Below are positions 57,713 through 64,000 of a DNA stretch of 64,000 nucleotides, one piece after another. Position 1 is the stretch's first letter, and each line of letters begins with the position of its first letter. The translations under genes and the position numbers were made by a program. The notes beneath the pieces are model-generated. The model was not told the DNA's origin. It made no database searches and was given only the letters and a program-made list of their open reading frames with translations. Source of the DNA: Bradyrhizobium monzae (GTDB lineage: Bacteria > Pseudomonadota > Alphaproteobacteria > Rhizobiales > Xanthobacteraceae). The stretch is from positions 236,860 to 300,859 of the forward strand of contig NZ_JAIRDQ010000010.1 in the NCBI RefSeq assembly GCF_021458635.1. The letters are read 5' to 3'.

Positions 57713-58336
57713 TCAGACCGAGGCTGAGGGGCTATCGGCCTGACGGGAAAGTGCTGCGAGCCGCCAGCTCGCGCAGGGAATGTCCTTCGGCGCGAGGTGG
57801 ATCTCCTTGTCGAAACGCACCAGCTTCCAGTCGTCCGGATGATTGACGAAGGCGAAGCCAGATTTACGCGCGAGCGAGATCATGGTCTGGTTGGAGCGCA
57901 GCGTGTCGCCAAAGATGTGCTCCGCGCCAAGCGCAGCGGCGCGGCATTCGAGATTCCTGAGAAGCGCGGTCGCGATGCCGTGGCCCTGCCAGCGGTCGTC
58001 AACCGAGAGGCCGAACTCCAGCGTCGAGGTCTCGACATGAAAGGCGTAGCGCGCTTCGGCAACAATGGTCTCGAAGCCGTCGACCATCTTGGTCGCAACG
58101 ACGGTGAAGCGCTCGCGCGCCCCGACGTCGAGGAACTCGTTCAGCAACCCCTTCGGCAGTTCGCTGAGCGCACCGAAGAAACGGTTGTAGCGGGAGCGGG
58201 TCGAGAGCGAACGGAAATAGTGCTGAAGCTCCTCGGTGTCGCGCGGCTCGACGAAGCGGACGTTGATCGGCTCGCCCTGCCGGGTGCGCAGCACGTCCGA
58301 ATATTGCTTCAGGTCTTCCAGGCGGAGGGTGCTCAT
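57713..58336 (-). CDS. GNAT-family N-acetyltransferase
   Basis: A 207-residue protein started at ATG 58336 (MSTLRLEDLK), with GAGG upstream. The acetyl-CoA motif is 'LEFGLSVDDRWQGHGIATALLRNLECRAAALGA' in pieces near residues 110-140 (RxxGxG/A as RWQGHGIA), with 'EHIFGDTLRSNQTMISLARKSGFA' next to it, matching the second half of GNAT folds. An N-terminal 'NVRFVEPRDTEELQHYFRSLSTRSRYNRFFGAL' (25-57) is typical of the stand-alone acyltransferases similar to the regulatory domain of Pat-type acetyltransferases. Substrate unknown: a protein lysine or a small amine. It is followed by its own terminator and lies 70 nt after a DUF1127 gene on the same strand. Confidence 0.88.
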   Translation of the reverse strand: MSTLRLEDLKQYSDVLRTRQGEPINVRFVEPRDTEELQHYFRSLSTRSRYNRFFGALSELPKGLLNEFLDVGARERFTVVATKMVDGFETIVAEARYAFHVETSTLEFGLSVDDRWQGHGIATALLRNLECRAAALGAEHIFGDTLRSNQTMISLARKSGFAFVNHPDDWKLVRFDKEIHLAPKDIPCASWRLAALSRQADSPSASV

Positions 58337-58406
58337 GACACGAGCCTCAAGACAAAGAGGGACCGCCGGCGCCCCTGTGATCAGGCGGCGCCGGCCTGGC
58401 GGCCAA

Positions 58407-58610
58407 TCAGGCCCGCCAGAACGGTTTCTCAGCCTCAAATGCGATATCGCTCCAGGACAGGCCGACATCGTGGAGATCGCGGGCGGTCCAGTTGGTCAGT
58501 TCGCGACGGGTGCGATAGCGCTCGTGCCAGACATGGAGCGTTTCGCCGATCTGCGAGATCAAGCCCGGCGCATGATGATTTGTCATCGAATTCTGGGTTA
58601 AAGTAGACAT
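58407..58610 (-). CDS. DUF1127 small basic protein
   Basis: A 67-residue protein with AAGGAGC seven bases before the ATG. The C-terminal half 'HERYRTRRELTNWTARDLHDVGLSWSDIAFEAEKPFW' in pieces (residues 29-66) is the DUF1127 hallmark (RRxLxxLxxRxLxDIGLSxxDI). DUF1127 proteins of alphaproteobacteria are small Arg-rich proteins; some bind RNA and influence phosphate, carbon or stress responses. It lies 110 nt from the divergent LysR gene and may be cotranscribed with the GNAT gene, though the 70-nt gap leaves this open. Confidence 0.88.
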   Translation of the reverse strand: MSTLTQNSMTNHHAPGLISQIGETLHVWHERYRTRRELTNWTARDLHDVGLSWSDIAFEAEKPFWRA

Positions 58611-58720
58611 TTTGAGCTCCTTGAGCTAACTTGACCGCTAATATCTGCTTCCAAGTGCACCGCGACAAACGACAATTTGTACCTCTTCGCATGAAATAAA
58701 CTCATGCATCCTGCTGCCAA

Positions 58721-59620
58721 ATGACTGCCAGATTGCCCTCCCTGAACGGATTGCGGGCGTTTGAGGCCGCCGCACGCCATCTCAGCTTCACGCTGGCGGC
58801 GAGCGAACTGAACGTGACGCAGACCGCGATCAGCCATCAGATCCGCCGGCTCGAGGAGGAGCTCGGTATCCGCCTGTTCATCCGGCAGAACCGCGCACTG
58901 GCGCTGACGCCGGAGGCGCGCGACTACCTCCCCGGGGTCCGCGCCGCCTTCAACGACCTCCGCCTTGCGACCGACCGGCTGCTGCGCAAGGACGACGACA
59001 AGGTGCTGACGGTCTCGACCCTGGCCTCGCTCGCCGCAAAGTGGCTGCTGCCGCGGCTGACCGATTTTCAGGAAGCGCATCCCGGCATCGACGTCCGCAT
59101 CACCACCTCGACCAGTCTCGTCGACTTCCAGCGCGACGATGTCGATGCGGCGATCCGGTACGGCCGCGGCCAATGGCCAGGCCTGCGCGCCGACTGGCTG
59201 ATGGCGGACGAGCTATTCCCGGTGTGCAGTCCCTCGCTGCTGCGCGGCGACAAGCCACTGCGCCAGCCAGAGGATCTCCGCGGCTATCCGCTGCTGCACA
59301 CATCCAACGCCAACAGCGACGACTGGCGGCTGTGGCTGACGGCGGCGGGCCTGCCAGCCGACATTGCCAAGCAGCCCGGCATCACCTTCGACATGATCTT
59401 CATGACCATCCAGGCCGCGATCGACGGCATCGGCGTCGCGATGGGGCGGACCTCCTATGTCAGCGACGACATCGCCAAGGGCCGTCTCGTGGTTCCCTTC
59501 AAGATCGCGCTGCCTGCCGATGCCGGCTTCTATCTGGTCTCGCCGGACGGCCGCCGCGAAGCGCCGAAGCTTGCCGCGTTTCGCCAATGGATGATCGCTG
59601 CAACGCAGAATAAAGCCTGA
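58721..59620 (+). CDS. LysR-family transcriptional regulator, GcvA-like
   Basis: A 299-residue regulator. The N-terminal winged helix 'LPSLNGLRAFEAAARHLSFTLAASELNVTQTAISHQIRRLEEELGIRLF' in pieces (residues 5-55) is near-identical in pattern to GcvA, with 'RALALTPEARDYLPGVRAAF' next. The effector-binding domain (residues 95-290) holds 'LASLAAKWLLPRLTDFQEAHPGIDVRI' and 'DVDAAIRYGRGQWPGLRADWLMADELFPVCSPSLL'. GcvA-type regulators respond to amino acids, glycine in the type case. It is divergent from the DUF1127 gene and upstream of the MFS carrier at 59764, which is the more likely target. Confidence 0.92.
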   Translation: MTARLPSLNGLRAFEAAARHLSFTLAASELNVTQTAISHQIRRLEEELGIRLFIRQNRALALTPEARDYLPGVRAAFNDLRLATDRLLRKDDDKVLTVSTLASLAAKWLLPRLTDFQEAHPGIDVRITTSTSLVDFQRDDVDAAIRYGRGQWPGLRADWLMADELFPVCSPSLLRGDKPLRQPEDLRGYPLLHTSNANSDDWRLWLTAAGLPADIAKQPGITFDMIFMTIQAAIDGIGVAMGRTSYVSDDIAKGRLVVPFKIALPADAGFYLVSPDGRREAPKLAAFRQWMIAATQNKA

Positions 59621-59763
59621 AAAACCATCAGCTTCCAAAGCAAAATGGGTTGACTCGCGAGGCCCCGCGCGAGAGGGGTTAGACAGATTGTCGCAGCAAC
59701 AATCTGCCGCCTTGCCGAGAAAATGAATTCCGGTCCGGCCACGTTTTCAGGGGAGTAAACGCC

Positions 59764-61095
59764 ATGGCTGGACCAGCAGCATCAACCAATCCGCCCGCAA
59801 TCAAGTCACGCATCGGTGCGATCCTGCGCGCCACCAGCGGCAATTTCCTCGAACAGTTCGACTTCTTCCTGTTCGGATTTTATGCCGCCGCGATCGGCAA
59901 GGCATTCTTCCCCTCGAGCAACGAGACCGCATCGCTGCTCAACACCTTTGGCGTGTTCTGGCTTGGCGCGCTGATGCGCCCGGTCGGCGCGATCGTGCTC
60001 GGCGCCTACATCGATCGCATCGGCCGTCGCCAGGGCCTGATCGTCACGCTCGCCATCATGGCCATCGGCACGGTCGTGATCGCATTCTGCCCGAGCTACG
60101 CCACGATCGGCATCGCGGCGCCTGTGATCGTCCTGATCGGTCGCCTGCTGCAGGGCTTTTCCGCCGGCGTCGAGCTCGGTGGCGTGTCGGTCTATCTCGC
60201 GGAAATCTCCACGCCCGGCAATCGCGGCTTCTACACCTCGTTCCAGTCGTCGAGCCAGCAGGTCGCGATCTTCGTGGCCTCGATCCTCGGCTACATCCTG
60301 TCCGAGGTGATGCCGGCCGACACGGTCGCGGCCTGGGGCTGGCGCATTCCCTTCTTCGTCGGCTGCCTGATCATTCCGTTGATCTTCTTCCTGCGGCGCA
60401 CGCTGGAGGAAACGCCGGCCTTCCTCGCCATGAAGAAGCATCCGACCGCCAGCGAGGTGTTCGCCTCCGCACTCGCCAACTGGCGCATCGTGATCCTCGG
60501 CATGATGATCGCGGTCCTGACCACGACGACATTCTACTTCGTCACCGTCTACACGCCGACCTTCGGCAAGACCGTGCTGAAGCTGTCGACGCAGGATGCG
60601 TTGCTTGTGACCCTGCTCGTCGCCGTCACGAACTTCATCTGGAATCCGGTCGGCGGCGCGCTGTCCGATCGCATCGGCCGCAAGCCGGTGTTGATCGGGA
60701 TCGCCTGCCTGGCGCTGGTCACCGCCTATCCGGCGCTGTCCTGGCTGGTGGCCGCGCCGACCTTCGGCAAGCTGCTCGCGGTCGAGATGATGTTCTCGTT
60801 CTATTTCGGCATGTACAGCGGCACCATGCTCGGCGCTCTCGTCGAGATCGTGCCGGCGCATGTCCGCACCACCTGCTTCTCGCTTGCGTTCGCGCTCGCC
60901 GCGGCCCTGTTCGGCACCTTCACACCGTTCGCCTCGACCCTGCTGATCGACTACACCGGCAACAAGGCCTCTCCCGGCTTCTGGCTGATGTTCGCCGCCG
61001 TGCTTGGTATCATCGCCGCGTCGATCGTCTATCGCGGTGGCCGCCAGGCGGTGACGACGTATGATACGGCGGCGGAGCCGGTGGCGGGGCACTAG
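59764..61095 (+). CDS. MFS transporter, metabolite:H+ symporter (MHS) type
   Basis: A 443-residue carrier with about 12 membrane segments. The opening 'ATSGNFLEQFDFFLFGFYAAAIGKAFFP' (residues 21-48) and the loop 'WLGALMRPVGAIVLGAYIDRIGRRQGLIVTLAIMAIGT' (about 66-103) are the signature of the MHS branch, whose members take up citrate, tricarballylate, alpha-ketoglutarate or proline with protons. The first loop ends DRIGRRQG as required. The C-terminal end 'RGGRQAVTTYDTAAEPVAGH' is cytoplasmic. It follows the LysR gene by 143 nt and precedes a family-D repeat. With the amidohydrolase and Rieske genes on the opposite strand it suggests organic acid use. Confidence 0.9.
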   Translation: MAGPAASTNPPAIKSRIGAILRATSGNFLEQFDFFLFGFYAAAIGKAFFPSSNETASLLNTFGVFWLGALMRPVGAIVLGAYIDRIGRRQGLIVTLAIMAIGTVVIAFCPSYATIGIAAPVIVLIGRLLQGFSAGVELGGVSVYLAEISTPGNRGFYTSFQSSSQQVAIFVASILGYILSEVMPADTVAAWGWRIPFFVGCLIIPLIFFLRRTLEETPAFLAMKKHPTASEVFASALANWRIVILGMMIAVLTTTTFYFVTVYTPTFGKTVLKLSTQDALLVTLLVAVTNFIWNPVGGALSDRIGRKPVLIGIACLALVTAYPALSWLVAAPTFGKLLAVEMMFSFYFGMYSGTMLGALVEIVPAHVRTTCFSLAFALAAALFGTFTPFASTLLIDYTGNKASPGFWLMFAAVLGIIAASIVYRGGRQAVTTYDTAAEPVAGH

Positions 61096-61100
61096 CTCGG

Positions 61101-61226
61101 CGTCATTCCGGGGCGCGCATAGCGCGAGCCCGGAATCCATTTCTCCGAGCATTCCCGTCGCACGATGGATTCTCTGATGCGCAATTGCGCATCATAGTTC
61201 GATGCTTCGCATCGCCCCGGAATAAC
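61101..61226. repeat. Intergenic palindromic repeat, family D
   Basis: The arms CGTCATTCCGGGGCG (61101 on) and CGCCCCGGAATAAC (to 61226) are inverted, with inner stems GCGCATAGCGC and TGATGCGCAATTGCGCATCA. No second copy was seen in the window. Confidence 0.7.
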
Positions 61227-61234
61227 AGAGAGGG

Positions 61235-61648
61235 CTACAGCTCCACCACCACGTAGTCGCTCTCGACCTTCACGGGGATCGTCTCGGCGACATACGGCCC
61301 TTTCACCACGCTCGCGCCCGGCTCGACATGGGCCGCATACGCCTTCACGCGGAAGCGACGAGGGTCGCAGTAGGACTGGCCGGTGCGGATGTCGAACTCC
61401 CAGCCGTGCCAGGGGCAGCGAATGATCTCGCCGAGTTTTGTATACTCGATCTCGCCGGGGTCGCTGGACTGCGCGAGCCCGATCAGCGGACCCTCGCACA
61501 GCGCCGCGCCCTGATGCGGGCAGCGGTTCATCAGGCCGAAATACTCGCCCTTGATGTTGAAGACCGCGATCGGCCGTCCCTCGATCTCCAGAAATTTTCG
61601 CGTGCCGGGCGGCAATTCATCGACCGCGGCAATCACATGCCGCGCCAT
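61235..61648 (-). CDS. Rieske [2Fe-2S] ferredoxin-like protein
   Basis: A 137-residue protein started at ATG 61648, which shares one base with the stop of the amidohydrolase gene upstream. The Rieske cluster ligands are complete: CPH in 'MNRCPHQGAALCEG' near residue 43 and CPWHG in 'EIIRCPWHGWEFDIRTGQSYCD' near 78-99. The N-terminal 'VIAAVDELPPGTRKFLEIEGRPIAVFNIKG' is typical of ring-hydroxylating oxygenase ferredoxin components or of small Rieske domain proteins. No oxygenase large subunit is nearby, so the partner must be elsewhere. It is translated together with two amidohydrolases. Confidence 0.92.
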   Translation of the reverse strand: MARHVIAAVDELPPGTRKFLEIEGRPIAVFNIKGEYFGLMNRCPHQGAALCEGPLIGLAQSSDPGEIEYTKLGEIIRCPWHGWEFDIRTGQSYCDPRRFRVKAYAAHVEPGASVVKGPYVAETIPVKVESDYVVVEL

Positions 61649-62757
61649 CAACTGATCCCGTAGAGCGTCTTCGCATTGCCCAGATAAAATGCGTCGCGGT
61701 TGGCCTCGCTGACACCCGCCGGCAGCACGCGCGACGGCTCGTCATAGTCCCAATGCGGATAGTCGGTTGCGAACAGCAGGCGGTCCCAGCCGATCCAGTT
61801 GATGACGTCGAACAAATCCTCGCGCCGCTCCGGATCCTCCATCGGCTGCGTGGTCCACCACACCTGCTCGCGGATATATTCCGACGGCGGCCGCTTGACA
61901 TGCGGCACCTCGCTCCTGAGCCGCTGCCAGACCTTGTCGAGCCGCCATGCCAGCGACGGCGCCCAGCCGAAACCGGCCTCGATCATCACCATTTTCAGTT
62001 TCGGAAAGCGCTCGAACACGCCTTCCAGAACAAGGCTCGCCAGCGCCGATTGCTGGCACTGCGAGTGTCCCACCATCTCCTCGATATAATAGGACGGCCA
62101 GCCAGACGGCGTGATCGGGTTGCCGCCGAAGCCGAAGGCGTGAACGCCGACGGGAAGACCCGCCTCTTCCGCGGCCTGATAGATCGGCCAGTAGCGGCGC
62201 TGGCCGAGCGGCTCGACATTACGGCTGAGCAGCAGCACCTGGACAAAGTTCTTGTCGCCGGCGCGCTCGCGGATTTCGGCAGCGGCCGACAACCCATCCT
62301 CATTGCCGACGACGATCGAGGCCTTCAGACGCCTGTCCTTGCTGGTCCATTTGTCGATCTGCCAGTCGTTGATGGCCGAGCAGAGCGCGGCCGAAAGCTC
62401 GTGATTGCGGATGCCCTGCCCCGTGTTGAGCGGATTGAGCACGCCGAGTTGCACATTGTTGGGATCGAGCAGCTGCTTCTGCATGAAGGACAGCGAGGAG
62501 CCCTGCGGGCCGCCCTCCGGCGGATAGGCATCCCGGCGCGAGGCATTGGGCTGCGCCTTCGGATAGGGCGGGCCTTCCATCATGCCCTGATAGGCATGAA
62601 CGCCGTAGATCTCGAGGTGATGCTGCCAGCGTTTGGCGAGATAGGGATACAGCTCGGTGCGGGTCGCGCGCGCCGGATGGATGTCGCAGTCCGCAATCGC
62701 GGTCTTGGTCGTCAAGGGAGAAGCGGCTTCAGAGTTCTCGCGGAACTGGATATTCAT
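61648..62757 (-). CDS. Amidohydrolase 2-family protein, paralogue B
   Basis: A 369-residue metal-dependent TIM-barrel protein. The strand-1 motif is 'IADCDIHPA' near residue 22 (D-x-H as the first metal site), followed by 'PYLAKRWQHHLEIYG', 'FVQVLLLSRNVEPLG' near 170 and 'AEEAGLPVGVHAFGFGG' near 193 with the second-site His, then 'MVMIEAGFGWAPSLAWRLDKVW' near 257 and 'RLLFATDYPHWDYDEPSRV' near 330 with the final Asp. It is related to amidohydrolase-2 decarboxylases and lactonases (the ACMSD class). It is followed by the Rieske gene, which overlaps it by one base, and preceded by its paralogue 25 nt away. Confidence 0.9.
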   Translation of the reverse strand: MNIQFRENSEAASPLTTKTAIADCDIHPARATRTELYPYLAKRWQHHLEIYGVHAYQGMMEGPPYPKAQPNASRRDAYPPEGGPQGSSLSFMQKQLLDPNNVQLGVLNPLNTGQGIRNHELSAALCSAINDWQIDKWTSKDRRLKASIVVGNEDGLSAAAEIRERAGDKNFVQVLLLSRNVEPLGQRRYWPIYQAAEEAGLPVGVHAFGFGGNPITPSGWPSYYIEEMVGHSQCQQSALASLVLEGVFERFPKLKMVMIEAGFGWAPSLAWRLDKVWQRLRSEVPHVKRPPSEYIREQVWWTTQPMEDPERREDLFDVINWIGWDRLLFATDYPHWDYDEPSRVLPAGVSEANRDAFYLGNAKTLYGIS

Positions 62758-62782
62758 CGCCTTGCCTCCTTTGGCAGCGGGC

Positions 62783-63919
62783 TCACGTCAGTCGGGGATA
62801 GGTTGCATGCGGATTGTCGATCATGATCTTGCGCACGAGATCGGGGGACAGACCTTGAGGCAGCGCGTCCAGGCCGTCGAACTGCCAGTGCGGATAGTCC
62901 GTGGAGAATAGGACCAATTCGTCGGACTGCATATGATCAAACAGGCGAATTAATGTCGCTTCGTCCGGCGGCACATCAAAAGGCTGTAACGAGAAGCGGA
63001 TGTTGCTGCGCACAATTTCCAGCGGCGCACGATCGACCCAGGGCGTCTCCATCCGCACCCCGCGCCAGAATTTGTGCAGGCGCCAAAGATAGGGCGAGAT
63101 CCAGGAGACGCCGGATTCCAGCATCACCATTTTCAGCCGCGGATATTTGGCGAACACGCCCTCGACGATCAGGCTGGTGAGCTGGGTTTGGAAGGCCTGG
63201 GCCTGACCGACATAATCCTCGATGTGATAGGAACCCCACCCCACCGCGGTCGGTGGATTGTGATAGGCGGAACCGGCGTGGACGCCGACCGGAAGATCCA
63301 GCCGTTCCGCCGCCTCATAGATCGGCCACAGCGCGCGCTTGCCGAGCGGCGTGTCGCCCATGACAAGCATCATCACCTGGACGAAGCGCTTGTCCTGGGC
63401 GCAGCGCTCGATCTCGGCGACGGCCTTCTCGACGCTCTGCGTCGGGATCACGATCGAGCCGCGCAGCCGGGAATCGCGATCGAGCCATTCCTTCGCGAGC
63501 CATTGGTTCAGTGCGTGGCAGAACGCGGCCTGCAAATCTTCCGAAAACACCATCTGCACGCCGTAGAGCGGGTTGCAGATGGCATGCGAGAGCTGGAAGG
63601 GATCGAGCACATGGCGCTGCATGTCCTCCAGGCTTTCGCCCGGCTTGCCATTCTCGGGGCGCCAATCGGGCCGCGCCACGATCGGCGAGTTCTTCGGATA
63701 GGATTGCGAGACGAGATCGACCATACCGCGTGTCGTCACCTGATCGCGCCAATAGTCGTTCAGGTACGGCAGCAGGCTGGTCAAATGCGGCACAGCCGGA
63801 TGCACGTCGCAATCCACCCCGCCGGCGATCAGGGACGCCATGACGTCTCTCTTCTCGGGTTTCCTCGTCGCGTCTTGTCGGTCGCGGGCGGCACCTGGCC
63901 GCTTCGCCTTGTCCGCCAT
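62783..63919 (-). CDS. Amidohydrolase 2-family protein, paralogue A
   Basis: A 378-residue paralogue of the protein at 61648. It has 'VDCDVHPAVPHLTSLLPYL' near residue 33, 'FVQVMMLVMGDTPLGKRALWPIYEAAERLDLPVGVHAGS' in pieces near 180-220, 'LKMVMLESGVSWISPYLWRLHKFW' near 270 and 'ELVLFSTDYPHWQFDGLDALP' near 345, matching the metal ligands of its partner. The 26-residue Lys/Arg-rich N-terminus before 'MASLIAGG' may not be translated: ATG 63841 also has a purine-rich AGAGAG upstream, so the protein could be 352 residues. It leads a three-gene unit with paralogue B and the Rieske protein. A role in ring-cleavage product decarboxylation or hydrolysis is inferred. The last 81 bases of the window hold nothing I can assign. 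Confidence 0.9.
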   Translation of the reverse strand: MADKAKRPGAARDRQDATRKPEKRDVMASLIAGGVDCDVHPAVPHLTSLLPYLNDYWRDQVTTRGMVDLVSQSYPKNSPIVARPDWRPENGKPGESLEDMQRHVLDPFQLSHAICNPLYGVQMVFSEDLQAAFCHALNQWLAKEWLDRDSRLRGSIVIPTQSVEKAVAEIERCAQDKRFVQVMMLVMGDTPLGKRALWPIYEAAERLDLPVGVHAGSAYHNPPTAVGWGSYHIEDYVGQAQAFQTQLTSLIVEGVFAKYPRLKMVMLESGVSWISPYLWRLHKFWRGVRMETPWVDRAPLEIVRSNIRFSLQPFDVPPDEATLIRLFDHMQSDELVLFSTDYPHWQFDGLDALPQGLSPDLVRKIMIDNPHATYPRLT

Positions 63920-64000
63920 TCAAGCAGGCCTGCCCTCCGCCCGCAACTCGGCCAAGGCTTCTGTCATATGCTAGGAAGGCTGAGCTCAGTTGCGAAGGAA

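Overview
The window looks like a chromosomal segment of a high-GC alphaproteobacterium, most likely Bradyrhizobium or a close relative. The signs are an mbfA-type gene with a textbook Irr-box (ICE) promoter, an initiator tRNA of alphaproteobacterial type, OpgC, DUF1127 and DUF3775 proteins, several families of intergenic palindromic repeats, and many acyl-CoA ligases, dehydrogenases, SDRs and solute-binding proteins. The genus is inferred from gene content; no rRNA or housekeeping marker is present.

Layout. 0-10 kb: the 3' end of a WYL regulator, a small secreted protein, a two-gene minus-strand unit (MetX-like acyltransferase/hydrolase and fatty acid desaturase), a zinc-ribbon MBL protein, an MFS carrier, and a GntR-acyl-CoA ligase-MDR reductase unit divergent from a branched-chain-type binding protein. 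The two divergent promoters of that unit carry matching palindromes. 10-20 kb: an AraC regulator divergent from a six-gene unit holding an acyl-CoA ligase, a complete RbsABC-like importer with two permeases, and two strictosidine-synthase/SMP-30-like propellers. One propeller is fused to a permease. 20-30 kb: a DUF2059 protein, OpgC, a cyclase-ATPase-TPR protein, two paralogous proteins of unknown family flanking a MATE transporter, a staphylococcal-nuclease-like protein, and an SDR gene.

30-38.6 kb: an ArsR gene with overlapping divergent promoters and a predicted leaderless start, then a region with debris of tRNA-fMet genes. It holds a 61-nt tRNA-fMet remnant, a 72-nt trailer repeat seen twice, an IS66 remnant and the intact tRNA-fMet. 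Between the two trailer copies sit a GntR regulator, a second sugar-type ABC importer (ATPase, long permease, Tat-exported binding protein) and a DUF1349 protein. An AT-richer subtilase-like gene with a degraded active site lies next to the IS66 remnant.

38.6-64 kb: mainly catabolic genes. They include coniferyl-aldehyde-type dehydrogenase, GMC oxidoreductase, SDR plus quinone reductase, two paralogous MBL hydrolases around FAH and GST genes, an epoxide-hydrolase-like protein, Irr-controlled mbfA, amidase, acyl-CoA dehydrogenase plus alcohol dehydrogenase, SDR, enoyl-CoA hydratase, GNAT, DUF1127, LysR, an MHS-type MFS carrier, and a Rieske protein with two amidohydrolases. The overall impression is uptake and beta-oxidation-like breakdown of aromatic or alicyclic acids, esters and lactones; actual substrates cannot be read from the sequence.
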